Assembly (NCBI GenBank): GCA_012960035.1
Contig: DUBZ01000124.1
Coordinates: 62,001 to 126,000, forward strand
Direction: 5' to 3'
DNA from: Myxococcales bacterium
GTDB taxonomy: Bacteria; Myxococcota_A; UBA9160; UBA4427
DNA: 64,000 nucleotides
The translations under genes and the position numbers were made by a program. The notes beneath the pieces are model-generated. The model was given only the letters and a program-made list of their open reading frames with translations, ran no database searches and was not told where the DNA came from. This document shows positions 34,924-43,849 of this stretch, piece after piece (position 1 is the first letter of the stretch; each line of letters starts with the position of its first letter).

Positions 34924-36414
34924 CTACAAGTGCACGCCAGCCGTAGGCGGCGCGGGCGCTTGATGTTGGCTTGCGTTTGTCACGGCTTGTGCGAGCGCTT
35001 CGATCGCGCCGCGAATCCGGTTTGACGGGGCTTCCGCGATGGTGAGGCGCAAAGCTCGTGAAGGACCACGGTCCGGCAAAAAGTGGGAACCCGGTGCGAA
35101 GAGCACCCCTGCCTTGGCTGCGTCGGCGACGAGATCCCGGGTATCAATTTCGAAGGGCAACTCGACCCAAACCTGATAGCCCCCTTCTGGCGCACTCGCG
35201 TAGGTGCCCTCCGGCATCAGCTCGGCGAGGGATTCGAGCACGCAGTCGAGCCGCTCACGGAGCACTGGCCGAAGCTTGTCGAGATGTCGGTCGTAGCCCC
35301 CTGACCGCACGAACCGATCCATCGCCGCTTGCAGCGGGAGAGAGTCCGCAAGATCAGAAGCGTGCTTGAGTGCGACGAGGCCTTCAGCCGCCCGCCCCCT
35401 CGCTGCCAGTGCGCCACTGCGCACGCCCGGGAACAACGACTTCGAAAAAGAACTCAAATGAACCACGAGGCCCGAGTCGTCAAGTGCGGCAAGCGATGGA
35501 ACCGCTTTGCCCCGGAGCCGCAGATCCATTTCAAACCCGTCTTCGATAATGGGCTTGCCGTGGCGCGCCGCGATCGCCAAGAGCGCGCGTCGGTGCGCGA
35601 CGCTAGTCGTCGTCCCCATCGGATTGTGAAAGGTGGGAATGGTATAGAAGGCTTTGACGTCGGGGCGCGCGAGCAAGAGATCAAGCGCTTTGAGATCGGG
35701 GCCATCTTCGGTCATCGGCACCGCGGCCGAGCGCACGCCGAAACTGACCAGCGTGCCAAGGACGTTGTGGTAAGTCGGCGATTCGACTGCGATGGTTTCG
35801 CCCTGCCCGGCAAACAAACGAATGGCGAGGGCAATGCCCTGGCTCGCTCCGTGACAAAGGACAACACCCTCGGTTTCAATCTTGATCCCGACCTCGCGTA
35901 GACGCTCGCCAATCGCCTCGCGCAAGCCGTGATGTCCTTGGGTGTCGCCATACAGGAAGAGATCCGCGCCGCCGCCTTCGAGAACTTGCTCGAGACAACG
36001 ACGGAAGTCTGCAATCGGATACAGCGACGGGTCGGGAATGAGTGAATGCATCGCGACGGCATCGGGTGCCGCGGGATAGCGCGGGCGCCCCGCATCGAAG
36101 TGCAGCAGTTGCTCGACCTGCGCACCGAGCGCGATCGCCACTTTGTCGCCTTCGTTCCGGATGATCTGCGCCTGGCATACAAAGGTTCCACGACCGACTG
36201 TCGATTCGACCAGCCCTGCGCTTGCAAGTGACTCGTAGGCGAGGGACACGGTGTCGCGATTCACACCAAGCACGCTGGCCAGCGAACGAATGGTTGGCAG
36301 GCGCGTGCCGGCTTCGACTTCGCCGCTTTCAATCTGCACGCGAAGCTGGCTCGCAATCTCCTGGTAGACAGGGAGGGCGCTAGCGCCAGTTGCGGTGAGA
36401 TCCGGGAGTCGCAT
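34924..36414 (-). CDS. MocR-family regulator (GntR HTH plus aminotransferase), probable PdxR
   Basis: The 496-residue protein has an N-terminal GntR winged helix (about 12-80: YQEIASQLRVQIESGEVEAGTRLPTIRSLASVLGVNRDTVSLAYESLASAGLVESTVGRGTFV), then a class I aminotransferase fold with YGDTQGHHGLREAIGERL, CHGASQGIALAIRLF, TFHNPMGTTTS and the PLP Lys in HLSSFSKSLFPGVRSGAL. MocR proteins sense PLP and related compounds. The gene is next to pdxST on the same strand, which suggests a PdxR role; the gene symbol is left open because PdxR function cannot be proved here. Repeats upstream of it suggest autoregulation. Confidence 0.85.
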   Translation of the reverse strand: MRLPDLTATGASALPVYQEIASQLRVQIESGEVEAGTRLPTIRSLASVLGVNRDTVSLAYESLASAGLVESTVGRGTFVCQAQIIRNEGDKVAIALGAQVEQLLHFDAGRPRYPAAPDAVAMHSLIPDPSLYPIADFRRCLEQVLEGGGADLFLYGDTQGHHGLREAIGERLREVGIKIETEGVVLCHGASQGIALAIRLFAGQGETIAVESPTYHNVLGTLVSFGVRSAAVPMTEDGPDLKALDLLLARPDVKAFYTIPTFHNPMGTTTSVAHRRALLAIAARHGKPIIEDGFEMDLRLRGKAVPSLAALDDSGLVVHLSSFSKSLFPGVRSGALAARGRAAEGLVALKHASDLADSLPLQAAMDRFVRSGGYDRHLDKLRPVLRERLDCVLESLAELMPEGTYASAPEGGYQVWVELPFEIDTRDLVADAAKAGVLFAPGSHFLPDRGPSRALRLTIAEAPSNRIRGAIEALAQAVTNASQHQAPAPPTAGVHL

Positions 36415-36454
36415 AAAACGAACCTACGACCCAACCAATGCCGGGTCAATAGGC

Positions 36455-36547
36455 GGACAATAATAAAAAATGTCCGGTAAAGTCCCATACAAATCGTTTT
36501 AAGACAGTCCAATGCGGGACAATCGGTAAATCTCGGTTCATTGTCCC
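36455..36547 (-). promoter_or_regulatory. Cluster of GGACAAT inverted repeats upstream of the MocR gene
   Basis: The half-site GGACAAT is at 36455-36461, with the opposite half TGTCC at 36471-36475. A longer pair GGGACAAT (36516-36523) and ATTGTCCC (36540-36547) lies upstream. The region between is AT-rich for this genome (AATAATAAAAAA). Being 40-130 bp upstream of a MocR gene that is likely self-regulated, these look like operators overlapping the promoter. The remaining intergenic sequence to pth (36548-36665) shows nothing recognisable. Confidence 0.45.
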
Positions 36548-36665
36548 AACTCTTGGATGCCATGACCTGCGGGCGGCTCGAAGTCACGCCCGATCCCGGC
36601 GCCAACTTCGTGGCGACCGCACATCGTCGGCTCCACGAAGCAGCAACGCGCGCGCAGGCGCAACA

Positions 36666-37250
36666 TCAATCGTCGCGTTCGGGCTCGCGATTGAAGTGAC
36701 TCATCGCCACTTCGACGCCATCGGCGAGCAGCGACTCAAGCGCGCGAACCGACAAAGCGATTTGCTCCGCGAGGCTCTTCTCTTCAACCGTGCCAAACTT
36801 TTGCAGGACGTAGTCGCGAACAGACATGCCCTCAGATGGACGACCGATGCCGAATCTCATGCGAGCAAACGCACGGCTTTCCAGGGTGTCGATGATGTCC
36901 GCGATGCCGCGATGACCACCGGCGCCACCCGCCTTGCGCAGGCGCAATTGACCGAAGGGCAAGTCGAGGTCGTCATAGACAACAACGAGATCTCGCTCAA
37001 ATTCGATCTCGGGGATGGCCGCCAACGCTGCCTCTACCGCAAGGCCTGAGCGATTCACAAACGTTGCGGGCTTGAGTAAGCCCACGTCAACTCCGGCAAC
37101 AACGCCTTGGCCAAAGTCGCCCTCGAATCGGGGCTCGCTGATCAAAAAACCGTACTTCGACGCAAATGCGTCCAGCACGTCGAAACCGACGTTGTGTCGC
37201 GTGCCCTCGAAACGGGGGCCCGGGTTCCCAATGCCGACGATCAGTTTCAT
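36666..37250 (-). CDS. pth: Peptidyl-tRNA hydrolase
   Basis: ATG 37250 gives 194 residues with the Pth opening MKLIVGIGNPGPRFEGTRHNVGFDVLDA, including the catalytic His of the RHNVGF motif. Next come LLKPATFVNRSG, VVYDDLDLPFGQLRLRKAGGAGGHRGIADI and a FARMRFGIGRP stretch. It releases tRNA from peptidyl-tRNA. A frame to 37292 adds 14 unsupported residues. It lies 96 bp downstream of rplY, an order (prs-rplY-pth) common in many bacteria. Confidence 0.95.
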   Translation of the reverse strand: MKLIVGIGNPGPRFEGTRHNVGFDVLDAFASKYGFLISEPRFEGDFGQGVVAGVDVGLLKPATFVNRSGLAVEAALAAIPEIEFERDLVVVYDDLDLPFGQLRLRKAGGAGGHRGIADIIDTLESRAFARMRFGIGRPSEGMSVRDYVLQKFGTVEEKSLAEQIALSVRALESLLADGVEVAMSHFNREPERDD

Positions 37251-37346
37251 GCGCAGATCCTCCAGCGATCGGAGGGCCTGGCACACGCGCAAAGGCGCGA
37301 GCCACGGACATGAACGCTGCCCATGACTCGCATCAAATCACGCGGA

Positions 37347-38006
37347 TCAGTCTTCCTTGGATTCCTCAGCTGCCGGTGCTGCCTCCGCATCACCTTCCTT
37401 CGCCGCCTCGTCCTCTTCGGCTACGACCTCAACTTCTTCCTCAATCTTCTTGGTCGCGACATGGACGATTGGAAGCGCTTCGTCGACGCCGGTTTCGACG
37501 CCTTCGGGAAGGGTCAAGTCGCTGACGTGCAGGGACTCGTCCTGGTTCATTCCGGACACATCGACTTCGAGCGAATCGGGAATCGCGTTCGGGAGACAAA
37601 GCAAGTCGATCTCGCGCATCATGTGCTCAAGAACGCCGCCGAGCTTCACACCCTCGGGTGTACCTTCGAGCTTGATCGGTACCGAAACGTGGATCTTCGC
37701 CGTGGCATCGATCTCGAAAAAGTCGGCGTGCGACAGCGTGCCTGCGACCGAATGTCGCTGCAGCTCCTTGATGAGCACCACCTTGCCCGCGACTGCACCG
37801 TCACCCTCAAGGTCAATCAGCGTATTGAGCCCTGCATGACTGGTCTTAAGCAATGTATCGAGGTCTTGGGCCTGTATCGAAAGAGACACCGACGCATTGC
37901 CGTGGCCATAGAGGACGGCGGGGATGCGACCGACAGCGCGCAATTTGCGCGCGACGCCCTTCCCGGTGTCAGTTCGAACTTCTACTGCGAGTGATTGATC
38001 GCCCAC
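37347..38006 (-). CDS. rplY: 50S ribosomal protein bL25 (CTC/TL5 type)
   Basis: The 219-residue protein has the 5S rRNA-binding L25 domain at the N-terminus (VEVRTDTGKGVARKLRAVGRIPAVLYGHG, FFEIDATAKIHVSVPI) and the TL5/CTC C-terminal domain (LEHMMREIDLLCLPNAIPDSLEVDVSGMN, LTLPEGVETGVD). It ends in a long acidic, Ala-rich tail (VEVVAEEDEAAKEGDAEAAPAAEE). It sits between prs and pth on the same strand. Confidence 0.94.
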   Translation of the reverse strand: MGDQSLAVEVRTDTGKGVARKLRAVGRIPAVLYGHGNASVSLSIQAQDLDTLLKTSHAGLNTLIDLEGDGAVAGKVVLIKELQRHSVAGTLSHADFFEIDATAKIHVSVPIKLEGTPEGVKLGGVLEHMMREIDLLCLPNAIPDSLEVDVSGMNQDESLHVSDLTLPEGVETGVDEALPIVHVATKKIEEEVEVVAEEDEAAKEGDAEAAPAAEESKED

Positions 38007-38053
38007 GTTATTCTCCTTACGACCAGCGATGCGCTGGTTCTAAAAGCATTGGT

Positions 38054-38983
38054 TCAATCGAAGAGTGAACTCACGCTCTCTTCGTTGTTGATGCGTCGAA
38101 TCGCTTCGCCCATGTGGGCAGCAACGGAAACAACATGGATCTTTCCGCAGTCCCGGGCTTCGGGACGCAGTGGAATCGAGTCGGTCACGATCAGCTCGGC
38201 GAGCGGAGACTCAACCAAGCGCTTGATGGCGGGACCGGAGAGGACGGGGTGCGAAATTGCGGCGTAGACAGATTCGGCGCCGGCGTCCATTAGGCTTCGA
38301 GCCGCTTCGGCCAGGGTTCCCGCCGTATCAACCATGTCGTCAACGATCACGCAGCGAGCGCCCTTGACGTCACCGATGATGTGCATGACCTCGGAAACGT
38401 TTGCGCGTTCACGCCGCTTATCGATGATGGCGAGGCTTGCGTCGAGGCGCTTCGCATAGGCGCGCGCGCGCTCTACACCGCCAGCATCGGGGGAGATGAT
38501 CGTGACATCACCCTTCACACGCTTCTCAACCGCGTTGAGCAACACGCCGGTCGCGTACAAATTGTCCACCGGGATATTGAAGAAGCCCTGAATTTGGCCC
38601 GCGTGGAGATCCAAGCAAAGAACCCGGTCTGCGCCCGCAGTCGTAAGCAGGTCGGCGACGAGCTTGGCCGTGATCGGAACCCGCGGCTTGACCTTGCGAT
38701 CCTGGCGCGCGTAGCCGTAGTACGGCACGACTGCGGTCACCCGGCGCGCTGAAGATCGTTTGAGCGCGTCGAGCATGATGAGCAGCTCCATCACGTGGAC
38801 ATTCGCCGGTGCACTCAGTGACTGCAGAACGAAGCAATCCATGCCGCGCACGTTTTCGGTGATCTCGACCGCGCATTCGCCATCGCTAAACGTTCCGACT
38901 TCGGCTTTGCCGAGATTCATCCCGAGGTAGTTGGCGATGTCTTGCGAGAGCGTAATATTGGAGTTTCCGGTGAATAGCTTCAT
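38054..38983 (-). CDS. prs: Ribose-phosphate pyrophosphokinase
   Basis: The 309-residue protein makes PRPP from ribose 5-phosphate and ATP. It shows the start [45 protein letters not shown], the ATP-binding loop [13 protein letters not shown], a flexible catalytic stretch [45 protein letters not shown] and the PRPP-binding loop [14 protein letters not shown]. It is co-directional with tRNA-Gln upstream and with rplY and pth downstream. Confidence 0.96.
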   Translation of the reverse strand: MKLFTGNSNITLSQDIANYLGMNLGKAEVGTFSDGECAVEITENVRGMDCFVLQSLSAPANVHVMELLIMLDALKRSSARRVTAVVPYYGYARQDRKVKPRVPITAKLVADLLTTAGADRVLCLDLHAGQIQGFFNIPVDNLYATGVLLNAVEKRVKGDVTIISPDAGGVERARAYAKRLDASLAIIDKRRERANVSEVMHIIGDVKGARCVIVDDMVDTAGTLAEAARSLMDAGAESVYAAISHPVLSGPAIKRLVESPLAELIVTDSIPLRPEARDCGKIHVVSVAAHMGEAIRRINNEESVSSLFD

Positions 38984-39044
38984 TTTCTATCTCATCTGCA
39001 AGACGTACGCGGAAAGTGCACCAGGTTGATCGAACGCCTAAAAT

Positions 39045-39119
39045 TGGTTGGGGCGGCAGGACTCGAACCTGCAGATGGCGGCTCCAAAGGCCGCTGCCTT
39101 ACCATTTGGCGACGCCCCA
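39045..39119 (-). tRNA. tRNA-Gln (anticodon TTG)
   Basis: The minus strand from 39119 folds into a cloverleaf. The acceptor arms TGGGGCG/CGCCCCA pair fully; the anticodon stem GCGGC/GCCGC encloses loop CTTTGGA with anticodon TTG; the T-arm GCAGG-TTCGAGT-CCTGC is canonical. The 3' end carries discriminator A and an encoded CCA (75 nt in all). It lies about 60 bp upstream of prs on the same strand. Confidence 0.95.
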
Positions 39120-39229
39120 TCATAGAATCCGAGTCCGGATTCGCATTTCGAATGTGTCGTGATTTATTCGTGCTGTAATCTTTGCCTTTGGTTTCGTCGC
39201 CTTAGCCGAAGGCCTCTACTCGCAGCGGT

Positions 39230-39251
39230 TGATGCCACTTTGATGCCACTT
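39230..39251. repeat. Tandem 11-bp duplication between ispE and tRNA-Gln
   Basis: TGATGCCACTT occurs twice in direct succession, about 110 bp upstream of tRNA-Gln in its transcription direction. One turn of helix separates the copies, so it could be a protein site or a simple duplication. The rest of 39120-39364 holds no gene. Confidence 0.45.
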
Positions 39252-39364
39252 CGATACAACGTTGATGTTCAGGCGACACTTCAGCACGCCGTTTGCTGCG
39301 GGCTAGCTTCAACTTAACCAAGCCTGTTGATCAAATCTGGCTCAGCGATTGTGCGCTCATACGC

Positions 39365-40378
39365 TTATTGCTTCGGTTCTCCCAACGAACGTGTCGCGCA
39401 TGCCCAAATTGGCGCTTTGAATTCCGCTCGCTCCAATGCGTCGCGGGCCGTTTCATCATCTGGAAACACACCATAAACCGTGGCGCCGCTTCCGCTCATT
39501 GCTGTGTTGTGCGCGCCAAGTCTGCGAATTTGCTCTTGCAGTTCACTCACCTGTGGACACAGGAACGTCGCGAACGGTTCGAGATCATTTGTAAGCAAGT
39601 TTGAAATCGTCATCGCGGACGAAGCTTTGGACCGCTCCGAATTCGCTCTGGAAGAAAGAGCAGAATTGAAAGCCGTCACAAGTGAATCCTCAGATCGAGG
39701 GGCCGCGCCAGGCCCTTCGAGCGCCCGCATCGTAGAGCGAGACGGGCCGAGCGTCAACGCAGATTGGGCTCGATCGAAGGCGGAAAAAACGTCAGCCGTA
39801 GAAAGAGATACGCCGGGGTTGACAAGCAAGAGCGAAAGCGGGCGAAGACCCGTGAGTGGGGAAATTTCCTCCCCGATCCCACCGACTCGGCTAGGCGTCG
39901 CGCGCAAGAAAAATGGGACGTCGGCGCCCAAGGCGACGGCGAGCCCAAGCAGCCTCTCCGCAGCCACACACCCGGGAAACCGGGCATCGAGCGCACGCAA
40001 CACGGTCCCCGCGTCGCTCGACCCGCCGCCGAGCCCGGCGCCGACCGGAATCCGCTTGCTGAGCCGCAATTGAAGCCTGCCCGACAAACCGGCCTCGCCA
40101 CAGAAGGACCTGGCCGCTCGGACCGCGAGATTTCGCTCGGGCGGCCCAACCGCGCCCGCTCCTGGCAGTCCCGGGTCCGATTCAATCTCAAAACCGATTT
40201 CGACCGCCGGACTGCCAGCGACCGGGCCCAAGTCCCCGAATTCGATTTCGAGCGAATCGGCCAGCGCGATCGGAACGAAGACACTTTCGAGCCGGTGGTA
40301 TCCGTCGCTCCGGCAGCCGAGCACCCGCAGACCGAGATTTAGCTTGGCGTGGGCAAATACTGTGACGGTCGATGTCAT
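39365..40378 (-). CDS. ispE: 4-(Cytidine 5'-diphospho)-2-C-methyl-D-erythritol kinase
   Basis: The 337-residue GHMP kinase of the MEP isoprenoid pathway begins TVTVFAHAKLNLGLRVLGCRSDGYHRLESVFVPIAL and has the ATP-binding motif RIPVGAGLGGGSSDAGTVLRAL and AVALGADVPFFL. A late GSGATVYGVFPD segment is the third GHMP motif. The middle is longer than usual. It is downstream of a DUF1844 gene; another MEP enzyme (ispG) lies about 10 kb away. Confidence 0.92.
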   Translation of the reverse strand: MTSTVTVFAHAKLNLGLRVLGCRSDGYHRLESVFVPIALADSLEIEFGDLGPVAGSPAVEIGFEIESDPGLPGAGAVGPPERNLAVRAARSFCGEAGLSGRLQLRLSKRIPVGAGLGGGSSDAGTVLRALDARFPGCVAAERLLGLAVALGADVPFFLRATPSRVGGIGEEISPLTGLRPLSLLLVNPGVSLSTADVFSAFDRAQSALTLGPSRSTMRALEGPGAAPRSEDSLVTAFNSALSSRANSERSKASSAMTISNLLTNDLEPFATFLCPQVSELQEQIRRLGAHNTAMSGSGATVYGVFPDDETARDALERAEFKAPIWACATRSLGEPKQ

Positions 40379-40467
40379 GGATTCGGTCTTTGCCGGGGTG
40401 CGTGCGGCGCGCGGTGGGGTCGGGTCGTCTGGGCACGCCCGCGACTGCTCGTCCCCTTACGCCGTCC

Positions 40468-40788
40468 CTACGCCATCCCGAGGAAGCGCGTGTGAAGTTC
40501 GTAAAGCAGGTTATCGACAAGTTTGAGTTCGACGTCGTCGAGATTGCGGGCTGTCTTGTCCCGCAACATCTGAACCGTGTCGATCGTTTGGCGTGCGAGT
40601 AATGGATCGGGTTCCTCGACCGGCGCACCATCGGGCCCATTGACGAGTCCCATTTGGTACAAGGCCGACGTCGACATCGACAAGATGAAGGTCGAAAAAT
40701 CGATCGACGGCAGATCGCCCGTCTTTTGCTGGTACGCAGTTGCCACGCCTTCCTGCTTTTCTTTATTCCGTGCCTCTTGCTCACTCAT
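40468..40788 (-). CDS. DUF1844-family protein
   Basis: The 106-residue protein matches DUF1844: after a charged N-terminus it reads IDFSTFILSMSTSALYQMGLVNGPDGAP, then LARQTIDTVQMLRDKTARNLDDVELKLVDNLLYELHTRFL. It is a small, soluble, helical protein of unknown function often found beside ispE or phospholipid genes in deltaproteobacteria. It lies 3 bp after the phosphatidyltransferase gene and 89 bp before ispE. Confidence 0.85.
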   Translation of the reverse strand: MSEQEARNKEKQEGVATAYQQKTGDLPSIDFSTFILSMSTSALYQMGLVNGPDGAPVEEPDPLLARQTIDTVQMLRDKTARNLDDVELKLVDNLLYELHTRFLGMA

Positions 40789-40791
40789 CGC

Positions 40792-41406
40792 TCAGACGGC
40801 CTCCGTTTCGGGGAGCTTCGACGCATCGAGGCGCGCCATTTCTCGCTGCGCGACGAAGAGCCGTTGCCCCACGGTATACGTGGTGCCCAACGCCAACGCG
40901 CACATCGCGATGGGCAGGAAACCAAAAACACTTCCCGCGACCAAGAGCCCCATGCGTTCGCCCCGCTCGAGCATCCCCCCCGGCAAATGCTCCAGGTGGA
41001 GCTCAGCCCGCGCCTTGGCATATGACGTGAGGACCGTACAAACGAGCACGTAAGCCGAAAGCGCGGCCAAGCTGACTTCGCCGGTCGCACTCCAATAAAG
41101 GATGATGCCGAGCATCACCGCCATGTCGACGAAGCGGTCCAGCGTCGAGTCGAGAAAACCACCAAAGGTGGTCGAGATGTTGAAATGGCGCGCCACCACG
41201 CCATCTACCAGGTCGAACAACCCGCTGGCGAACAGCACGAAGCCGCCCAAGCGGAAGTCTCCCTTCGCAAACGCAACGGCGGAAGCCGCGGCAACCACGG
41301 CTCCGCACACAGTCAACCAGTCTGGATTGATGGCGCGCTTGAAGAGAAACGGGAAGAGCGCGTGAACAACGTCATCAACGCGATGTCCCAACTTCTCCTT
41401 GATCAC
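40792..41406 (-). CDS. CDP-alcohol phosphatidyltransferase family protein
   Basis: GTG 41406 gives 204 residues with about five to six membrane helices. The CDP-alcohol signature D-G-x2-A-R-x(8)-G-x3-D-x3-D is visible in LFDLVDGVVARHFNISTTFGGFLDSTLDRFVD, including all catalytic Asp. It transfers a phosphatidyl group from CDP-diacylglycerol (or a related CDP-alcohol) to an alcohol, such as glycerol phosphate or inositol phosphate; the acceptor cannot be read from sequence. Its GTG overlaps closely with the stop of the small acidic gene upstream. Confidence 0.9.
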   Translation of the reverse strand: MIKEKLGHRVDDVVHALFPFLFKRAINPDWLTVCGAVVAAASAVAFAKGDFRLGGFVLFASGLFDLVDGVVARHFNISTTFGGFLDSTLDRFVDMAVMLGIILYWSATGEVSLAALSAYVLVCTVLTSYAKARAELHLEHLPGGMLERGERMGLLVAGSVFGFLPIAMCALALGTTYTVGQRLFVAQREMARLDASKLPETEAV

Positions 41407-41408
41407 AT

Positions 41409-41711
41409 CTACAGCTCTTTAGAGGGCGGCGACGACAGCGGGGGGGAGAGCAGCTCGCTTTCGGGCTCGGCGGGCGACACGACTTCTTCAGTCTGTGCTT
41501 CGAAGGCCGCGACAGCGGGATACGCGTCTTCGGGAGCTGCTTCGACTTGTTCGGCAACTTCCTCCGGCTCGTCGTCCTCGGGCGTCGCGATCTTGTCGGC
41601 TACGTCGGGCAACGCTTCCAGATATGTCTTTTCTTCTTCATTGCTGAGCCAGCCCTTCCGGCGGCTCAGGCGGTTGTCGAATTTGAGCTTTGCGATCGAA
41701 CCTTGCTCCAT
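41409..41711 (-). CDS. Small acidic hypothetical protein
   Basis: The 100-residue protein starts MEQGSIAKLKFDNRLSRRKGWLSNEEEKTYLEALPDVADKI, a basic-then-amphipathic segment, followed by a Glu/Pro/Ala-rich disordered tail with a CDS end only 2 bp before the phosphatidyltransferase. I recall the FDNRLSRRKGW-type opening in small deltaproteobacterial proteins, without a known role. It is the first gene of a four-gene run ending with ispE. Confidence 0.55.
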   Translation of the reverse strand: MEQGSIAKLKFDNRLSRRKGWLSNEEEKTYLEALPDVADKIATPEDDEPEEVAEQVEAAPEDAYPAVAAFEAQTEEVVSPAEPESELLSPPLSSPPSKEL

Positions 41712-42111
41712 GGTGGATACCGACCCTTTCCTGAGTGTCTACGTCCGTAGCTTTGTATTTATCTTTGTGAATGACAGCAGAAACTGCTGACCAAGACTAT
41801 AAACGTGATGTTAAGTTTGAGGCAGAATGCGACGGCGGCCCCGGCCAATCTTCTCGGGAACCGTGTGACTGCGGGCGGAGCCTAGCAGATTGACACTGCA
41901 GCGAGAGGTCTTGTAGTTTGGCCGCGAGAATCGCGCGGCAAACGTCATCAATCTGCCGGCAAAGTGCGACTTGGATGTTTCGGAAGTTCTAGAAATTGAA
42001 TCAGCAGGCTGGCCGCAGTGGCTGCGACACGGGGACAGCACGCTGTCCAAGCTACTGTAAGCCCACACGACCCCCGACCGGGTCCATGAACGAGGTCCCC
42101 GAGGCGAACGT
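41712..42111. other. Divergent intergenic region with two short inverted repeats
   Basis: About 400 bp between the small acidic gene and bamD. Two palindromes are present: CAGCAG-AAA-CTGCTG (41775-41789) near the minus-strand gene, and GGACAGC-AC-GCTGTCC (42033-42048) about 65 bp before bamD. Either could be an operator for the divergent promoters. No gene is supported. Confidence 0.5.
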
Positions 42112-42912
42112 ATGGTGATGCAACCCAAACTGAGTTCGACCGTCGCCACAGCGCTTATCTTGCTGTTTGCGCTTGGCTTTTTGGCTTCTTGCAAGGAAGA
42201 AGCCCCGCTTTTCATCGACGTGCCTCCCGCCGAAGAGTTGTATGACAAAGGCCTCGAGATCCTTAAGGGGCGCCGGATCTACTTTCTCTTCCCAACTGTC
42301 GACTACGACGAGGCCATCGAAACCTTCCAAACCATCATCGACAATTACCCCTATCACGAACTCGCGGTGAAGGCCGAACTGCGGATCGCGGACACTTACT
42401 TCGAAGACGAACGCTACGACGGAGCACTCTCTTACTATCGCTCGTTTTCCGATCTGCACCCCCAGCACCCGAAGGTCCCGTATACGGTCCTGCGCTCGGC
42501 CTTGTGTCACTACAACCAGATCCACTCGATCAACCGAGATCAGACCGCAACCCGCAAAGCGCAGGAGCAGCTCGAAATACTGATTCGCGATTACCCCTAT
42601 GCGGCTGAAACGCGCGAGGGTGAAACGCTGCTCCGCGATCTACGCACCCGGCTTTCGCGAAACATGATGCAGCTTGGTGACTTCTATCTGAATCGAGACG
42701 AGTATCAGTCCGCCGCAGAACGCTATCGCTCGGTGCTCAACATTTACCCAGGCCTCGGCTTGGACGCCGAAGGCTTGTACAAACTCGGCGTTTGTTACGA
42801 GAACATGATGCGGCGCGACGAAGCGCGACGTCTCTTTCATGTGGTCGTTGCCAATTATCCGAACTCAGACATCTCGGAACTGGCAGCCGAGCGAATCGCT
42901 GCGTCAAACTAG
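42112..42912 (+). CDS. bamD: Outer-membrane assembly lipoprotein BamD
   Basis: The 266-residue protein has a lipoprotein signal ending FLASC (Cys27) and a TPR-like series: PPAEELYDKGLEILKGRRIYFLFPTVDYDEAIETFQTIIDNYPYHELAVKAELRIADTYFEDERYDGALSYYRSFSDLHPQHPKVPYTVLRSALCHYNQI. These are the typical BamD/YfiO repeats, with the HP-x-x-P-Y turn. BamD recruits outer-membrane protein precursors to BamA. It starts a plus-strand group with a TPR gene and cvpA. Confidence 0.88.
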   Translation: MVMQPKLSSTVATALILLFALGFLASCKEEAPLFIDVPPAEELYDKGLEILKGRRIYFLFPTVDYDEAIETFQTIIDNYPYHELAVKAELRIADTYFEDERYDGALSYYRSFSDLHPQHPKVPYTVLRSALCHYNQIHSINRDQTATRKAQEQLEILIRDYPYAAETREGETLLRDLRTRLSRNMMQLGDFYLNRDEYQSAAERYRSVLNIYPGLGLDAEGLYKLGVCYENMMRRDEARRLFHVVVANYPNSDISELAAERIAASN

Positions 42913-43000
42913 ACGCAGTCAGGTCAGCCAACTCAAGCCAACGTACGAATCGACCCAGCGACACAATGCAGTAACGAACGACGGGCAGGAGCAAGACATC

Positions 43001-43849
43001 GTGGAGCAGCTGTCAAGCACAAGTTCTGAACAGACACGCGTCGTTCGGTCCGTTCGCATGACCGCGGACGAACGCGAAGCTTACACGCGGGGGCGCGCAT
43101 ACTTTGAGCGTGGCGACGTCGAGCCGGCGCTCGAAGCCTTGAACAGCTTGCTGCAAACGCGGAACGACTTTGCCGACATTCACTACATGGTCGGTGTCCT
43201 CTATGACCTTCGAGGCGACGACCTGCGCGGCGACAGCGATGCGGCGCGGCGAAGCTTGCAACGGGCCATCCAGCTAAACCCCGTCTACGCGGAAGCACTA
43301 CTCGCGCTGGCCAGCGTTTGCGAGCGGGAGGGAGACTTCGACCGGTCGAGGGAACTCGCCGAACGCGCAGCTGCCCGGGTGCAGGGCGAAGCGGGCGGGA
43401 TGGATACGACAACCCGCGGAAAACTTGCGAATTTGCAGGCGGCCGTTGGCGACGCGTACGCCGAAGCGGGCGAGTTGCGCGACGCCGTCGAGGCGTATCG
43501 CAAGGCACTCGATCGATGTCCAGGATTTCATGACATTCGACACCGCCTGGGCGTTGTGTTGCGCGACTTGGGGCTGCCCGATCAAGCGCTTTGCGAATTC
43601 AAGCGCGTGCTGCGCGGAAACCCGGGCCTCTTGGACGCTCACATCCAACTCGGACTGACCTACTATTCACTTGGCCGCAGCGATGACGCGCTCGAGCGCT
43701 GGCATGCCGTACTGAAGCACGACCCCAGCCGAGAAGATGCGCGCATGTACAGTCGGCTGGTGATTTCCAAGCGCGAGGCCGCCGCACATTCGAGCCCGGC
43801 GGAACCTTCAGCCCCCGCTCCAAATCCCGAGAACGAGATTGAACTATGA
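43001..43849 (+). CDS. TPR-repeat protein
   Basis: GTG 43001, preceded by AGGAG at a nine-base spacing, gives 282 residues; a frame open back to 42839 rereads the bamD end. Four or more TPR units are visible, e.g. GRAYFERGDVEPALEALNSLLQTRNDFADIHYMVGVLYDLRGDD, AYAEAGELRDAVEAYRKALDRCPGFHDIRHRLGVVLRDLG and AHIQLGLTYYSLGRSDDALERWHAVLKHDPSREDA. No signal peptide, so probably cytoplasmic. It ends by ATGA overlap with cvpA. Confidence 0.82.
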   Translation: MEQLSSTSSEQTRVVRSVRMTADEREAYTRGRAYFERGDVEPALEALNSLLQTRNDFADIHYMVGVLYDLRGDDLRGDSDAARRSLQRAIQLNPVYAEALLALASVCEREGDFDRSRELAERAAARVQGEAGGMDTTTRGKLANLQAAVGDAYAEAGELRDAVEAYRKALDRCPGFHDIRHRLGVVLRDLGLPDQALCEFKRVLRGNPGLLDAHIQLGLTYYSLGRSDDALERWHAVLKHDPSREDARMYSRLVISKREAAAHSSPAEPSAPAPNPENEIEL

